A stretch of DNA of 64,000 nucleotides, from the NCBI RefSeq assembly GCF_019966575.1, contig NZ_JAINFK010000002.1:186001-250000 (forward strand), given 5' to 3'. Source of the stretch: Oricola cellulosilytica (GTDB lineage: Bacteria; Pseudomonadota; Alphaproteobacteria; Rhizobiales; Rhizobiaceae). Below the pieces are notes generated by a model that saw only the letters and a program-made list of their open reading frames with translations, was not told the origin of the DNA and ran no database searches. Below, one piece after another: positions 45,524 to 56,023 of this stretch; position 1 is the stretch's first letter, and every line of letters begins with the position of its first letter. A program made the position numbers and the translations under genes.

Positions 45524-47862
45524 TGGGAATATCGGGGCGGGCAGTGGCCAAGCACTTAAAAAGATTGGCAATTGACCTCGTGGGGGCGGGTGTCTTGGCA
45601 GGTTTGGCGGCCGGCGTCCCGGCGTTCGCCCAGACGACCGAATCTGTTGCAGGCCTGACCCGCGTACAGGACGAATCGCCGCTTCTGCTGCAGGCCGACG
45701 AACTTGTGTATGACCGGGACCGCGAATCGGTCGCGGCCGTTGGCGATGTCCAGCTCGACTACGGCGGAACCCGCCTGGTCGCACGGCGGGTCATCTACAA
45801 TCAGCGCACGGCGCGCATGGTAGCGATCGGAAATGTCGAGATCGTCCAGCCGGACGGAACGCGTGTCTTTGCTGACGAGATCGATGTCACCGAGGATTTC
45901 GCCGACGGATTCGTGAACGCACTTCGCATCGTGACGCCGGACAAGACATACATCGCCGCCGAAAACGCGGTGCGCGAGGGCGGTACCACGACGACGTTCG
46001 GCCATGGTGTCTACACCGCATGTGAGCCGTGCCGGGAGCGACCCGAAAAGCCGCCGCTGTGGCAGATCAAGGCCCAGCGCGTCATATGGAACGGCGAAGA
46101 GAAGACGATCCGTTTCGAGAAGGCCTCTTTCGAGTTCTTCGGGATGCCGATCGCATACCTTCCCGTGTTCACGACTGCCGACCCGACAGTGAAGCGCAAG
46201 ACCGGCTTTCTGATGCCCGGGGTGCGCTACTCGCAGGAACTGGGATTCGGGCTGGCGATCCCGTATTTCATCGCGCTCGCGCCAAATTACGACCTCAAGC
46301 TGACCGGCACGGGTTTCACCAGGCAGGGCGGCCTCGGCGAGGCGACCTTCCGGCACCGGACGGAGAATGGCCTCTACACCATCACTGCCGCCGGTATTCA
46401 TCAGCTCACGCCGGAAGCCTTCGACCCAATCACGCAGGACAGCACCCACGTCAACCGCGCCATGATCGGCACTACCGGCAAGTTTAAGATCAATCCTCGC
46501 TGGACTTTCGGGTGGGACGTGCTGGCGCAAACCGACAAGAATTTCTCACGGACCTACGACATCACCGGCTTTTCCGATCTGGTGCAGCAAAACGAGGTCT
46601 ATCTGACCGGCCTCGGGGATCGAAACTTCTTCGATGCGCGGGTCATGCAGTTCGACGTCCAGGAATCCGATCCCGACGGCGCTGGCCGTGACGCGCAGCA
46701 GCCATGGGTGTTGCCCAGCATCGACTATAATGCGGTGACGTCGCGACCCGTTGCCGGCGGCGAACTTGCCTTCAACGTGAACGCCCGCGGCATTTCTCGC
46801 GATATTGCGGACCAGCGCGGTAATCCCGCCGACTCTAACTTCGCGACTCGAGGTCTGCGGGGCGAGAACGGGAGGATCACGACAGAGGCAGAATGGCGGC
46901 GAACCTATATCGCGCCAAACGGAGTGGCTCTCACGCCGATTCTTGCGGCTCAGGCTGATGCCAATTTCCTCGATACGTCGACGTTCCCGTCCTACTCCGC
47001 GACGGGCGCGGCGCTTACCAGCGACGATACCTTCTATCGCTCCATGGTGACCGCCGGGATGGAGGTACGCTGGCCAATCCTGTTCTCCTCGACCAGTTCG
47101 GTTCACGTGCTAGAGCCCATCGCACAGGTTTTTGCGCGCCCTGATGAAACCGGGAGCGGCAAATTGCCGAATGAGGATGCGCAAAGCTTCGTGTTCGACA
47201 CAACGACGCTTTTCGAACGGGACAAGTTTTCCGGTTACGACCGGATCGAGGGTGGACACCGCGCCAATGTTGGCCTGCGCTATACTGGCACCTTCAACAA
47301 CGGCTGGACGCTGTTCGGCACCGTCGGGCAATCATACAATCTCGGAGGCGAAAACCCGTTTGCCGCGCCCGACCTCCTGAACGTGGGCGCAGAATCAGGC
47401 CTCGAGACGGATCAGTCTGATTTTGTCGGCATGTTCGGCGCCTCCTACAACAACTGGCTGCGTGCCGCGGTGCGGGCGCGGTTTGACGAGACGACATTCG
47501 AGAACCGCCGCACCGAGACCGAAGCCGAAATCCACACGGGCAGATTTACCGCAGGCGCCGAATACGCCTTCGTTCAGGCTCAGCCGACTTACGGCTTTGC
47601 GGCCGACCGGCACGAGGTCACGACACGGGCCTCGGTGCGCTTCGGCGAGAACTGGCAGGCGTTCGGTGGGGCTACCTACGACATCGTCAACGACAGGTTC
47701 TCGAGGAACGGCATCGGATTGGCCTATGATGACGAGTGTTTCTCACTCACGTTGCGGTTCGACCAGTCCCGTGACAACAGCGAGGTCCAATCCAATTCGT
47801 TTGCCTTCCGGATCTCGCTGCGCACGCTCGGCGATTTCGGCAGCGCTGGCACCGATTTCTAA
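45523..47862 (+). CDS. lptD: LPS-assembly protein LptD
   Basis: A 779-residue outer-membrane LPS translocon. The GTG start overlaps the lptG stop (TAGTG) and has GGGAGG eight bases upstream. The signal peptide covers about residues 1-35 (hydrophobic LVGAGVLAGLAAGVPAFAQ). The OstA/LptA-like jellyroll domain follows (LLLQADELVYDRD, YGGTRLVARRVIYN), and then the large C-terminal barrel (strands such as GFLMPGVRYSQELGFGLAIP, RNFFDARVMQFDVQESDP). Length is shorter-to-normal for an alphaproteobacterial LptD. Its chaperone surA lies 108 bases downstream. Confidence 0.92.
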   Translation: MGISGRAVAKHLKRLAIDLVGAGVLAGLAAGVPAFAQTTESVAGLTRVQDESPLLLQADELVYDRDRESVAAVGDVQLDYGGTRLVARRVIYNQRTARMVAIGNVEIVQPDGTRVFADEIDVTEDFADGFVNALRIVTPDKTYIAAENAVREGGTTTTFGHGVYTACEPCRERPEKPPLWQIKAQRVIWNGEEKTIRFEKASFEFFGMPIAYLPVFTTADPTVKRKTGFLMPGVRYSQELGFGLAIPYFIALAPNYDLKLTGTGFTRQGGLGEATFRHRTENGLYTITAAGIHQLTPEAFDPITQDSTHVNRAMIGTTGKFKINPRWTFGWDVLAQTDKNFSRTYDITGFSDLVQQNEVYLTGLGDRNFFDARVMQFDVQESDPDGAGRDAQQPWVLPSIDYNAVTSRPVAGGELAFNVNARGISRDIADQRGNPADSNFATRGLRGENGRITTEAEWRRTYIAPNGVALTPILAAQADANFLDTSTFPSYSATGAALTSDDTFYRSMVTAGMEVRWPILFSSTSSVHVLEPIAQVFARPDETGSGKLPNEDAQSFVFDTTTLFERDKFSGYDRIEGGHRANVGLRYTGTFNNGWTLFGTVGQSYNLGGENPFAAPDLLNVGAESGLETDQSDFVGMFGASYNNWLRAAVRARFDETTFENRRTETEAEIHTGRFTAGAEYAFVQAQPTYGFAADRHEVTTRASVRFGENWQAFGGATYDIVNDRFSRNGIGLAYDDECFSLTLRFDQSRDNSEVQSNSFAFRISLRTLGDFGSAGTDF

Positions 47863-47970
47863 AGATCCTGGCAGCGCGCAAAGTCACGCTTTCGCCCAAC
47901 ATGTCGGGCATTGGCGTCAATCGCCGGTCAGGGCTGTCGCCTTGTCGGCCGAAAACACAACGGGTAGGAC

Positions 47971-48921
47971 ATGACATTCGGGGCTGGCAAGATGAACCAA
48001 CGAAACCGACTAAGGGCCACTCTTCTGGCGTTTGTTCTCACCGCGGGCACCGGCCTCGCCGCGCTCCAGCAGGAAGCGCGAGCGACGGAAATCAAGGTCG
48101 TGGTCAACGATCAAGCGGTCACCTCCTACGATATCGCGAGGCGTTCGGCATTTCTCAAGCTCCAGCGCCGCAGCGGCAACGTACGGCAGATCGCCACGGA
48201 CGAACTGATCGAGGAGGCGCTCAAGCGGAGCGCGGTGGAGCAGGCCGGCTACCGCATACCCGACAGCCAGGTGGACGCCGCTTATGCGAACTTCGCGAGC
48301 ACAAACAAACTCTCAATCAGCCAGCTGACCCAGATTCTTCACCAAGCGGGCGTTACACCCAGACACTTCAAGGAATTCATCCGTCTCCAGATCGGCTGGT
48401 CCCAAGTTGTAGGGGCGCAATCGCGCGGATCCGGCAATTTGATGAGCGAGCAGGAGGTCGTCGCCAAGATGCTCGAGCAGGGCGGCAACAAGCCGACCTC
48501 GACCGAATATACGCTTCAACAGGTTATCTTCGTCGTTCCGCAGTCGCGGAAGGGAGACCTCAAGCGGCGGCGCACCGAGGCCAACAACATGCGTGGCCGC
48601 GTCAACGGCTGCGATGGAACGATCGACCTGGCCAAGCAGTTGCGCGACGTGACCGTCCGCGATCTCGGCCGCGTGCTGGAATTGCGGCTTCCCGAGCGCT
48701 GGAAAAAAGACATCGCGGGCCTGCGGAGCGGACAAACGACCCGGGTTCAAGATACCGAAAATGGTGTCGAGTTTATCATTGTCTGCGAAGCGCGCTCAGT
48801 TTCCGACGACCGTGTGGCCCAACTCGAGTTCTCGACCAAGGACCTTGAGGAGTCCGGCGGTGATCGGGGTGCGAAGCTTCTGGAAGAATTGCGCAAGAAC
48901 GCACGCATCGAGCGGCGTTGA
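47971..48921 (+). CDS. surA: SurA-like periplasmic chaperone with degenerate parvulin domain
   Basis: A 316-residue secreted protein. A signal peptide ([18 protein letters not shown]) is followed by the SurA N-terminal chaperone domain ([57 protein letters not shown]). A single PPIC-like region begins [11 protein letters not shown], but the usual active-site G-Y-H-I and the GG-D-L-G-W box are missing ([25 protein letters not shown]). So it probably works as an outer-membrane-protein chaperone without isomerase activity. ATG 47971 is used; ATG 47992 is possible. The location after lptD fits LptD assembly. Confidence 0.85.
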   Translation: MTFGAGKMNQRNRLRATLLAFVLTAGTGLAALQQEARATEIKVVVNDQAVTSYDIARRSAFLKLQRRSGNVRQIATDELIEEALKRSAVEQAGYRIPDSQVDAAYANFASTNKLSISQLTQILHQAGVTPRHFKEFIRLQIGWSQVVGAQSRGSGNLMSEQEVVAKMLEQGGNKPTSTEYTLQQVIFVVPQSRKGDLKRRRTEANNMRGRVNGCDGTIDLAKQLRDVTVRDLGRVLELRLPERWKKDIAGLRSGQTTRVQDTENGVEFIIVCEARSVSDDRVAQLEFSTKDLEESGGDRGAKLLEELRKNARIERR

Positions 48922-49976
48922 AGCCTGCTGTCGAACCTTGGCTTGTGACAACGCGAATGCATCTTCCGCTGGCGCTGACGATCGGTGATCCCGCAGGGAT
49001 AGGTCCTGACGTCATTATGGAAGCCTGGCGACGCCGCCAGCATGCCGGCCTTCCCGAGTTCTATGTTCTCGCCGATCCGGATCACTTGCGCGCGCGCGCC
49101 GATGCGCTCAAGGCCGACATTCGGATTGAATCCTGCACGCCGTCGGATGCCTCCGAATGTTTCCGGCGCGCGCTTCCGGTGGTGCGCCTGACACATTCGT
49201 TTTCGCGGGCGACCGGTTCGCCGGACCCGGACAATGCGCAGGGCACGATCGAATCCATAGACCGCGCGGTCACCGACGTCCTGGAAGGCCGCGCGTCTGC
49301 GCTCGTTACCGCGCCGATAGCCAAGAAACCGCTCTATGACGCAGGGTTCCGTCATCCCGGTCATACCGAATATCTTGCTGAACTGGCCGCTCGCTCCACC
49401 GGCCGCGAAGTGACGCCGGTAATGATGCTGGCCGGGCCTAAATTGCGAACGATCCCGGTCACGATCCACATCCCGCTCTCGGTAGTGCCGAGTCAGCTTA
49501 CTACCGGGCTGATCGTCGAGACATGCCGAATTGCCGACCACGACCTGAGGGAACGCTTCGGGATCCCCGCCCCCCGTCTCGCGGTCGCTGGCCTTAACCC
49601 CCACGCCGGTGAAGGGGGAGCGCTCGGGGCCGAGGACGGCGCGATCATTCTTCCCGCGATAGAAGCTCTTCAGCGATCGGGAATTGCGGCGAAAGGACCA
49701 CTTTCGGCCGACACCATGTTTCACGACCGCGCGCGGGCCCAGTACGATGTCGCCATATGCATGTATCATGATCAGGCGCTGATACCCGCAAAGGCCCTCG
49801 GCTTCGATGACAGCGTCAATGTCACACTCGGACTGCCGTTCATACGCACGTCCCCCGATCACGGTACAGCCTTTGATCTGGCAGGCAGTGGCGACGCAGC
49901 GCCTGACAGCATGATTGCCGCAATACGGATGGCAGCAAGGATGGCCTCTCACAGCACGAGAGCCAAGTCAGCGTGA
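48918..49976 (+). CDS. pdxA: 4-hydroxythreonine-4-phosphate dehydrogenase
   Basis: A 352-residue (from TTG) NAD-dependent enzyme of the DXP-dependent pyridoxal-5'-phosphate pathway. Metal and substrate motifs are [12 protein letters not shown] near the start, [27 protein letters not shown], and [19 protein letters not shown] at 48918 overlaps the surA stop; ATG at 48957 is the alternative and lies nearer the family start, so the true start is unsettled. The frame overlaps the next gene rsmA (GTGA). The order surA-pdxA-rsmA is conserved in proteobacteria. Confidence 0.93.
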   Translation: MKPAVEPWLVTTRMHLPLALTIGDPAGIGPDVIMEAWRRRQHAGLPEFYVLADPDHLRARADALKADIRIESCTPSDASECFRRALPVVRLTHSFSRATGSPDPDNAQGTIESIDRAVTDVLEGRASALVTAPIAKKPLYDAGFRHPGHTEYLAELAARSTGREVTPVMMLAGPKLRTIPVTIHIPLSVVPSQLTTGLIVETCRIADHDLRERFGIPAPRLAVAGLNPHAGEGGALGAEDGAIILPAIEALQRSGIAAKGPLSADTMFHDRARAQYDVAICMYHDQALIPAKALGFDDSVNVTLGLPFIRTSPDHGTAFDLAGSGDAAPDSMIAAIRMAARMASHSTRAKSA

Positions 49977-50821
49977 GCCGAAGGCCGGTCACGGAGCTTG
50001 CCGCGGACGGTCTGCCGCCGTTGCGCGCGGTGATCGAAGAGCACGGTCTGGCCGCAAGAAAGTCGCTTGGACAGAACTTTCTGCTCGATCTCAACCTGAC
50101 GGGACGGATTGCCCGAACAGCAGGGGATCTTGGTAGGTACACCGTGATCGAAGTCGGCCCGGGACCAGGCGGACTCACACGCGCCCTGCTGACGCACGGT
50201 GCGAAGCGCGTGATCGCGATCGAGCGGGATGAACGCTGCCTCCCCGCACTCGCTCAGATCGCGGCGCATTATCCCGGTCGCCTCGAGATCGTTCAGGGAG
50301 ATGCACTCACAACGGATTTCGAGGCCCTCGCCTCTACCGTGCCAACGCGGATCGTCGCGAACCTACCTTACAATGTCGGCACGGAACTGCTGACTGGCTG
50401 GCTGGAAGCGGAGCCGTGGCCGCCCTATTACGACTCGCTGACGCTGATGTTTCAGCGCGAGGTGGCGGAGCGGATTGTTGCCGCGCCCGGCCACAGCGCC
50501 TATGGACGCCTCGGTGTTCTGAGCGGGTGGCGCACGCACGCGAGCATCGCGTTCGACGTGCCGCCGCAGGCCTTCTGGCCTCCGCCCAAGGTGACATCGT
50601 CTGTCGTGCATCTCGAGCCTCGACGGGAACCGCTGAATGCGCGCGCGGAGGCGATCTCGCGTGTAACCCGGCACGCCTTTGGTCAACGCCGCAAGATGCT
50701 GCGCCAAAGCCTGAAACCGCTGGGCGGCGCAACGCTTCTGGACAAGGCGGGAATCGACGGCACCCGGCGCGCCGAAACGCTTACGATCGATGAATTCTGC
50801 CGGCTCGCTAACTCCCTCTGA
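49973..50821 (+). CDS. rsmA: 16S rRNA (adenine(1518)-N6/adenine(1519)-N6)-dimethyltransferase
   Basis: A 282-residue KsgA/RsmA that dimethylates two adjacent adenines in helix 45. The N-terminal [20 protein letters not shown] is the family's signature, motif I is [16 protein letters not shown], motif IV is [15 protein letters not shown], and [16 protein letters not shown] closes the domain. The GTG at 49973 overlaps the pdxA stop. It ends the lptF-to-rsmA run. It converges on queF. Confidence 0.95.
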   Translation: MSRRPVTELAADGLPPLRAVIEEHGLAARKSLGQNFLLDLNLTGRIARTAGDLGRYTVIEVGPGPGGLTRALLTHGAKRVIAIERDERCLPALAQIAAHYPGRLEIVQGDALTTDFEALASTVPTRIVANLPYNVGTELLTGWLEAEPWPPYYDSLTLMFQREVAERIVAAPGHSAYGRLGVLSGWRTHASIAFDVPPQAFWPPPKVTSSVVHLEPRREPLNARAEAISRVTRHAFGQRRKMLRQSLKPLGGATLLDKAGIDGTRRAETLTIDEFCRLANSL

Positions 50822-50852
50822 CGGCCAGCGTCAATTCATCTTACCCCGGAAC

Positions 50853-51314
50853 CTAGCCTCTGCCGCGATATGGCGCTACGCCTTGGTCGGGCGCCCAGAC
50901 CCCCTCCGGCAGCTTTCCGTGTTGCCAGAAAACGTCGATCGGAATGCCCCCGCGCGGATACCAGTAACCGCCGATTCTGAACCAGCGTGGCTCTAGAAGC
51001 TCAACAAGCTTTCGGCCAATGTGGACAGTGCAGTCCTCGTGGAACGCACCATGGTTGCGGAACGAGGTCAGGAACAGCTTCAACGACTTCGATTCAACCA
51101 GCCACCGGTCCGGCACGTAATCCAGTACAAGGTGCGCGAAGTCCGGCTGCCCCGTTACCGGACAAACCGACGTAAACTCCGGCACGGTGAAGCGCGCGAC
51201 ATAGTCGGTGTCTGGGTGGGGATTTTCCACGCGTTCCAACTGCGCTTGTTCGGGTGCGTCCGGCGTGGATACCGGTTTGCCCAACTGGGATAGCTGATCG
51301 GTTCCGTCGGTCAT
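50853..51314 (-). CDS. queF: NADPH-dependent 7-cyano-7-deazaguanine reductase
   Basis: A 153-residue short (unimodular) QueF that reduces preQ0 to preQ1 for queuosine synthesis. The catalytic Cys is in [17 protein letters not shown], with [17 protein letters not shown] and [11 protein letters not shown] following. ATG 51314 has AGGAG eight bases upstream; a GTG at 51320 is next to it. It converges on rsmA with about 31 bases between. No other queuosine gene is in the window. Confidence 0.94.
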   Translation of the reverse strand: MTDGTDQLSQLGKPVSTPDAPEQAQLERVENPHPDTDYVARFTVPEFTSVCPVTGQPDFAHLVLDYVPDRWLVESKSLKLFLTSFRNHGAFHEDCTVHIGRKLVELLEPRWFRIGGYWYPRGGIPIDVFWQHGKLPEGVWAPDQGVAPYRGRG

Positions 51315-51391
51315 TTCCACGGCTCCTGCTGTTGCGAAACGGGTAATGGAGAGACGGGCGTTCCGCGTCGTCGCACCAATCAGCCCGAATA

Positions 51392-52051
51392 CTACGTCTT
51401 TTCCGCGAGAAGCTCGCTCACGAAGTCAAAAAGCCCCGGCCGCCGGTCGCGGCGCAGGCGTTCGGCCTTAACGATGGCGCGTACGGCGTCGAAGGCGCGA
51501 TTCAGATCGTCATTGACGATCACGTAATCATACGACCGCCACTGCTCGATTTCCTCGGCCGCGTTCTTCAAACGACGCGCGATCGTCTCCTCATTGTCCT
51601 CGGCGCGGCGGTGGAGCCGCGATTTCAGCTCCGCCATCGAAGGGGGGAGGATAAAAATCGATACGACGTCGACGCGCATCCGTTCACCCAATTGTTGCGC
51701 TCCCTGCCAGTCGATGTCGAAGAGAATGTCCCTGCCCTCGGCCATCGCAGCTTCGACCGGTTCACGCGGAGAGCCGTAGAAATTGCCGTGCACCTCCGCC
51801 CACTCGAGGAGGGCGTCCGTGTCCCGCATCCGGTCGAATTCGCGGCGCGTAATGAAGTGGTAATGAACGCCGTCGATCTCGCTGGGGCGCCGCGAGCGCG
51901 TGGTCACGCTGACGGAAAGTTCCAGTCCGTGGTCCTGCTCAAGCAGGTTTCTTGCGATCGTCGACTTGCCGGCGCCGGACGGCGACGACAACACCAGCAT
52001 CAGTCCCCGCCGCTGTATCCGCTGCGACGGAAGTTTCCCCTCTTCAGACAT
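51392..52051 (-). CDS. gmk: Guanylate kinase
   Basis: A 219-residue kinase converting GMP to GDP. The P-loop is [43 protein letters not shown] binds the guanine and continues to [13 protein letters not shown]. The lid and core regions follow in the usual order. ATG 52051 ([11 protein letters not shown]) has GAGG at good spacing. It is the last gene of the fabF-mltG-yicC-gmk direction. Confidence 0.95.
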   Translation of the reverse strand: MSEEGKLPSQRIQRRGLMLVLSSPSGAGKSTIARNLLEQDHGLELSVSVTTRSRRPSEIDGVHYHFITRREFDRMRDTDALLEWAEVHGNFYGSPREPVEAAMAEGRDILFDIDWQGAQQLGERMRVDVVSIFILPPSMAELKSRLHRRAEDNEETIARRLKNAAEEIEQWRSYDYVIVNDDLNRAFDAVRAIVKAERLRRDRRPGLFDFVSELLAEKT

Positions 52052-52072
52052 GCCGACCTCGCGCAACAGCGA

Positions 52073-52960
52073 CTATTGCAGGTTCTGCACCTGCTCCCTG
52101 AATTGATCGATCACGGCCTTGAGCTCCAGACCGATGGCCGTCAACGACGCCGATGCAGCCTTGGAGCAAACCGTGTTGGCTTCGCGGTTAAACTCTTGCG
52201 CCAGGAAATCAAGTTTTCGGCCGATCGGCCCTCCGGCCTTCAACAAATTGCGTGCAGCGGACACATGTGCTGCCAGTCGGTCAATCTCCTCGCGAATGTC
52301 CGCCTTTGTCGCGAGTAGCGCCGCTTCAGCGTGGAGCCGTGCCGGTTCGATACCGCTCTCGTCCTGCAGAAGCGCCGCCACATCGGCTCGCAGCCGTTGA
52401 TGGATCACAGATGGATCGCTGCCGGGATCAGCCGCAGCGCGCTCCGTCAGCGCCGCGATCGCATCGATCTGCCCCGCAAGGACGGCTTGCAGGGCCCGCC
52501 CCTCGCCCGAACGCGCTTCCACCAGCGTTGCGAGCGCCTCGTCGACCGCACTTATCACATCCTCTGCGTTGGCCTCCGGATCGAGCTTTGCCGCGCCGTC
52601 TTCGTCCGTCACGACGCCGCGCACGGAAAGAAGGCCGTCCGCGGTGGGCGGCGCGATGCCGGCCTCCTCTGCCAGCCTTTTTCCCGCATCGGCCAGCGAC
52701 ATAAAAAGCGCTTCGTCGATGCGGGTGGACGCGGCGTCCTCGTCGGGGGAAACATTAAGGAATAGCTGAATGCTGCCGCGCGCAAGGGCGGTGGAGATCC
52801 GTTTTTTTATCGGCAATTCCAGAGCTTCGAGCCCGGCCGGAATGCGTAGGCGGACATCAAGCCCCTTGTTGTTGACGGATCGAATGTCGCAGATCAGCGA
52901 AAAACCCTTCAGGCGGCGTGAGGCGCTCGCAAAACCGGTCATGCTCTGAACGCCGCTCAT
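52073..52960 (-). CDS. yicC: YicC/YloC family endoribonuclease-type protein
   Basis: A 295-residue YicC-family protein. The N-terminus GVQSMTGFASASRRLKG is the family signature, followed by LICDIRSVNNKGLDVRLRIP and a helical C-terminus that ends with ELKAVIDQFREQVQNLQ, also family-typical (Glu-rich RE-QVQN). Family members have been reported as RNases involved in small-RNA decay or in stationary-phase survival. ATG 52960 is used. It lies 21 bases before gmk, the standard neighbour. Confidence 0.93.
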   Translation of the reverse strand: MSGVQSMTGFASASRRLKGFSLICDIRSVNNKGLDVRLRIPAGLEALELPIKKRISTALARGSIQLFLNVSPDEDAASTRIDEALFMSLADAGKRLAEEAGIAPPTADGLLSVRGVVTDEDGAAKLDPEANAEDVISAVDEALATLVEARSGEGRALQAVLAGQIDAIAALTERAAADPGSDPSVIHQRLRADVAALLQDESGIEPARLHAEAALLATKADIREEIDRLAAHVSAARNLLKAGGPIGRKLDFLAQEFNREANTVCSKAASASLTAIGLELKAVIDQFREQVQNLQ

Positions 52961-53000
52961 CGAAATCCCCTCTCGCCGGCAAAGGCGCTTCGGACGCCAG

Positions 53001-54194
53001 TCAGTTTTGCCCCGCCTGTTCTTCGGCCGGCTGTTGCTGCGCCTCTTCGGCCCGCCGCTTCTCGATCTCGCGCCACCGGCGCACATTCTCGTTGTGCTCA
53101 TCGAGCGTCTTGGCGAAGACGTGGCCACCGGAGCCGTCAGCTACGAAATACAGCTCGTCGGTCACGGAGGGATTGGCCACCGCCTCCAGCGCCGCGCGTC
53201 CCGGTATGGCGATCGGCCCGGGGGGCAAGCCGTCGATCTGATAGGTGTTGTAGGGTGTCACCTTGTCGATGTCCGAGCGGTAAATGGGCCTCTCCGCCGG
53301 TTTGCCCTCGCCGCCGAACAGGCCGTAAAGAATGGTCGGATCGGACTGAAGGCGCATCCCCTTGCGAAGACGGTTCACGAACACGCCAGCAACGCGGGAG
53401 CGTTCGTTGGGGACACCTGTTTCCTTCTCGACGATGGATGCCAGCGTGACGAATTCGTTGATATCCTCGATAGGGAGGTCCGGTCTGCGATTTGCCCAGA
53501 TCTCCTCGACAATTGCGCGCTGCTGCGCTTCCATCGTCCGGACAATCTCCGCTCGTGTCGTGCCGCGAGAAAATTTCTGCGTGTCGGCGACGAGCATGCC
53601 CTCCGGGGGCAGTTCCTCAGGCATCTCGCCGACCAGCACCTCATTCTCCGCCACGCGCTGCAGCGCTTGCGCAACCGTGGTGCCTTCCACGACAGTCAGC
53701 GGGTGGAGAATTGCCCGTCCACTTACGAGGACGTCCATGACATCCTTCATCGAGGCCCCTGCCTTGAATTCGTACTCACCGGCCTTCAGCTCGCCGTCAC
53801 GGCCGTAAAACCGGACGCCGAGCTGGAAGATCCGGGCATCGGAAATGATGTTCCGGCTTTCCAGGCTGGTCGCGATCTGGGTCATGCCCGCGCCGGACCG
53901 GATGGTATGGGTTACAGCGGTGGTGGTGGGCCCCTCCTCTTCAAAGCGGACCTTGCCATAATAGAGCGCGCCGCCGACGGCGATCAGTGACAAGGTCACC
54001 AGCGACAGGAGGAAGTTGAAAAAAACCACGATTCGGTTCCGGGCAGCCCTTGCACGGCGTTTCGGAGGCGGCCCGAGCGCCGGCCCCGGCCGCAATGCCT
54101 GGCTGGGCGACTGGGGAATAATCCGCTCGCGCCCTGGCGCGCCGGCCTCTTCGGCGGAAGCGGGCTTGCGTCCAAAATGGTGGTCCGTACTCAC
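53001..54194 (-). CDS. mltG: Endolytic transglycosylase MltG
   Basis: A 397-residue YceG/MltG. A cytosolic basic N-terminus leads to one transmembrane helix (about residues 52-72, FFNFLLSLVTLSLIAVGG), a LysM-like small domain, and the YceG catalytic domain. The catalytic Glu lies in LASIVEKETGVPNERSRVAGVFVNRL, followed by MRLQSDPTILYGL. It cleaves nascent peptidoglycan near the membrane. Proline/Gln/Glu-rich residues end it. The gene lies between fabF and yicC, a typical alphaproteobacterial order. Confidence 0.93.
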   Translation of the reverse strand: MSTDHHFGRKPASAEEAGAPGRERIIPQSPSQALRPGPALGPPPKRRARAARNRIVVFFNFLLSLVTLSLIAVGGALYYGKVRFEEEGPTTTAVTHTIRSGAGMTQIATSLESRNIISDARIFQLGVRFYGRDGELKAGEYEFKAGASMKDVMDVLVSGRAILHPLTVVEGTTVAQALQRVAENEVLVGEMPEELPPEGMLVADTQKFSRGTTRAEIVRTMEAQQRAIVEEIWANRRPDLPIEDINEFVTLASIVEKETGVPNERSRVAGVFVNRLRKGMRLQSDPTILYGLFGGEGKPAERPIYRSDIDKVTPYNTYQIDGLPPGPIAIPGRAALEAVANPSVTDELYFVADGSGGHVFAKTLDEHNENVRRWREIEKRRAEEAQQQPAEEQAGQN

Positions 54195-54348
54195 ATCTTA
54201 TCCCTGTTTCTGCCTCCCGATCCGGTCACGCAAGGCAACGGGAGAATTGCCGCTCCGACACGCGATTAACCGAATTCGAAAACCCGCTCCCGGCCATTCG
54301 GCCCCAAGACCGATTACCCTTCAATGTGGCAAAAACATGCGTCTCGGC

Positions 54349-55617
54349 TCAGTCGCCGAGGCGCCGAAGAACAAGCGAAGCGTTCGTCCCGCCAAATCCG
54401 AAGGAATTCGACAATGCCACGTTGATCTCGCGTTCACGCTTTGTGTGCGGCACAAGATCGATCGGCGTCTCGACATCGGGATTGTCAAGATTGATCGTCG
54501 GCGGCGCAACGTTGTCGCGAATAGCAAGCAGACAGAATATGGCCTCGACCGCTCCGGCAGCGCCAAGCAGGTGGCCGATACAGGACTTGGTCGACGACAT
54601 GGATATCTTTCCGGCGGCATTGCCAACCACCCGCTCCACCGCTCCAAGCTCGATCGTGTCTGCCATTGTCGAGGTGCCATGGGCGTTGATGTAGTCGATC
54701 TCCGAGGCTTCGATACCGGCCCGCTTCAGCGCCGCCCTCATGCAGCGCTCCGCCCCTTCGCCGTCCTCCGAGGGGGCGGTGATGTGATATGCATCCCCCG
54801 AAAGGCCGTAGCCGATCACCTCGCCATAGATTTTCGCGCCTCGCGCCTTTGCGTGTTCGAACTCCTCGAGAACGACAACGCCGGCGCCCTCGCCCATGAC
54901 GAAGCCGTCACGGTCCCGGTCATAGGGGCGGGATGCCGCGGTCGGATCGTCGTTGCGTTCCGTCGACAGCGCCTTGCATGCCGCAAAGCCCGCCAGGGAA
55001 ATCCGGCTGATCGGCGATTCCGTTCCGCCCGCCACCATGACGTCCGCATCGCCGAGCGCAATGAGGCGGCTGGCGTCGCCGATCGCATGGGCGCCGGTGG
55101 AACAGGCGGTCACGACCGCGTGGTTGGGGCCGCGCAGCTTGTGACGTATAGAGATCTGACCGCCCGCAAGATTAATCAGCCGGCCGGGAATGAAGAAGGG
55201 CGACACCCGGCGCGGACCGCGGTCCCGCAGCGTGTAACCGGCTTCGACTATCCCCTCAATCCCGCCAATACCCGATCCGACGAGCACACCCGTCGCGATC
55301 TGATCTTCATCGCTTTCGGGATGCCAGTCGGCGTCATCCAGCGCTTGGTCGGCTGCGGCCATGGCGTAGGTGATGAACGGATCGACCTTGCGCTGCTCCT
55401 TCGGCTCCAACCAGTCGTCGGCATTGAACGTACCGTTCGAACCGTCACCAACGGGAATGCGGCAGGCAATCTGGGCGGGGAGATCGCTGACGTCGAATTC
55501 AGCGATCCGCGCGGCGCCGCTCTCGCCCGCCAACAAACGTTTCCAAGAATGGTCGGCATTGGCGCCCAAGGGCGAAACCATGCCGATGCCGGTAACGACA
55601 ACGCGTCGCATGTTCAT
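54349..55617 (-). CDS. fabF: 3-oxoacyl-[acyl-carrier-protein] synthase II
   Basis: A 422-residue KAS II condensing enzyme. The nucleophilic Cys is in VVTACSTGAHAIGDAS, the two His in YINAHGTSTMADTIEL and CIGHLLGAAGAVEAI, and the C-terminal SFGFGGTNASLVL is present. It elongates acyl-ACP with malonyl-ACP and governs cis-vaccenate formation. The start at 55617 (ATG) is used; ATG 55611 also reads well. It follows acpP with a 48-base gap that contains a hairpin. Confidence 0.95.
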   Translation of the reverse strand: MNMRRVVVTGIGMVSPLGANADHSWKRLLAGESGAARIAEFDVSDLPAQIACRIPVGDGSNGTFNADDWLEPKEQRKVDPFITYAMAAADQALDDADWHPESDEDQIATGVLVGSGIGGIEGIVEAGYTLRDRGPRRVSPFFIPGRLINLAGGQISIRHKLRGPNHAVVTACSTGAHAIGDASRLIALGDADVMVAGGTESPISRISLAGFAACKALSTERNDDPTAASRPYDRDRDGFVMGEGAGVVVLEEFEHAKARGAKIYGEVIGYGLSGDAYHITAPSEDGEGAERCMRAALKRAGIEASEIDYINAHGTSTMADTIELGAVERVVGNAAGKISMSSTKSCIGHLLGAAGAVEAIFCLLAIRDNVAPPTINLDNPDVETPIDLVPHTKREREINVALSNSFGFGGTNASLVLRRLGD

Positions 55618-55634
55618 CAAGCTACACCTGGATA

Positions 55635-55654
55635 CGCCGGCGGGTGAGCCGGCG
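55635..55654. other. GC-rich hairpin between acpP and fabF
   Basis: CGCCGGC (55635-55641) pairs with GCCGGCG (55648-55654) over GGGTGA, located 12 bases after the acpP stop. No T-run follows, so it is unlikely to be a full terminator. It could protect the upstream acpP message from 3' decay and thus raise AcpP over FabF. Confidence 0.5.
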
Positions 55655-55665
55655 AGTGCTCCCTG

Positions 55666-55902
55666 TTAAGCGTTTGCTTTCTCAATGTATTTGATAGCAT
55701 CGCCAACAGTGAGAATGGTCTCGGCAGCATCATCGGGGATTTCAACCCCGAACTCCTCTTCAAACGCCATCACAAGTTCAACTGTATCAAGGCTGTCTGC
55801 GCCCAAATCGTCGATGAAGCTGGCGCTTTCGGTGACTTTTTCGGCGTCAACGCCCAAGTGTTCAACAACGATCTTTTTGACGCGTTCTGCGATGTCGCTC
55901 AT
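55666..55902 (-). CDS. acpP: Acyl carrier protein
   Basis: A 78-residue ACP. The phosphopantetheine Ser is in [15 protein letters not shown] (residue about 37). The protein is acidic throughout, with the expected helices ([11 protein letters not shown], then [17 protein letters not shown]). It carries growing acyl chains for FabD, FabG and FabF, encoded on either side. A possible promoter lies in the 121-base gap to fabG. Confidence 0.97.
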   Translation of the reverse strand: MSDIAERVKKIVVEHLGVDAEKVTESASFIDDLGADSLDTVELVMAFEEEFGVEIPDDAAETILTVGDAIKYIEKANA

Positions 55903-55940
55903 GTCGGTTATCCCTCGACTTTAGAGTTTTTCGGTTCGTG

Positions 55941-55968
55941 GTTATCTTCACAACCCGGGCTAATCAAG
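55941..55968 (-). promoter_or_regulatory. Possible acpP promoter
   Basis: On the minus strand CTTGAT (55968-55963) and GATAAC (55946-55941) are separated by 16 bases. The -10 box is 38 bases before the acpP start. The 121-base gap after fabG, long for this cluster, supports a separate acpP promoter. Match is moderate. Confidence 0.4.
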
Positions 55969-56023
55969 TCGCAACAAACAGATAGCGACAACTTTGTTTT
56001 CCCGGCTGAAACGTGAAAATCGG

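Noticed and set aside
54016-55647. 543-codon plus-strand frame over mltG and fabF
   Set aside because: It covers two complete minus-strand genes with catalytic motifs, and no independent signal supports it.
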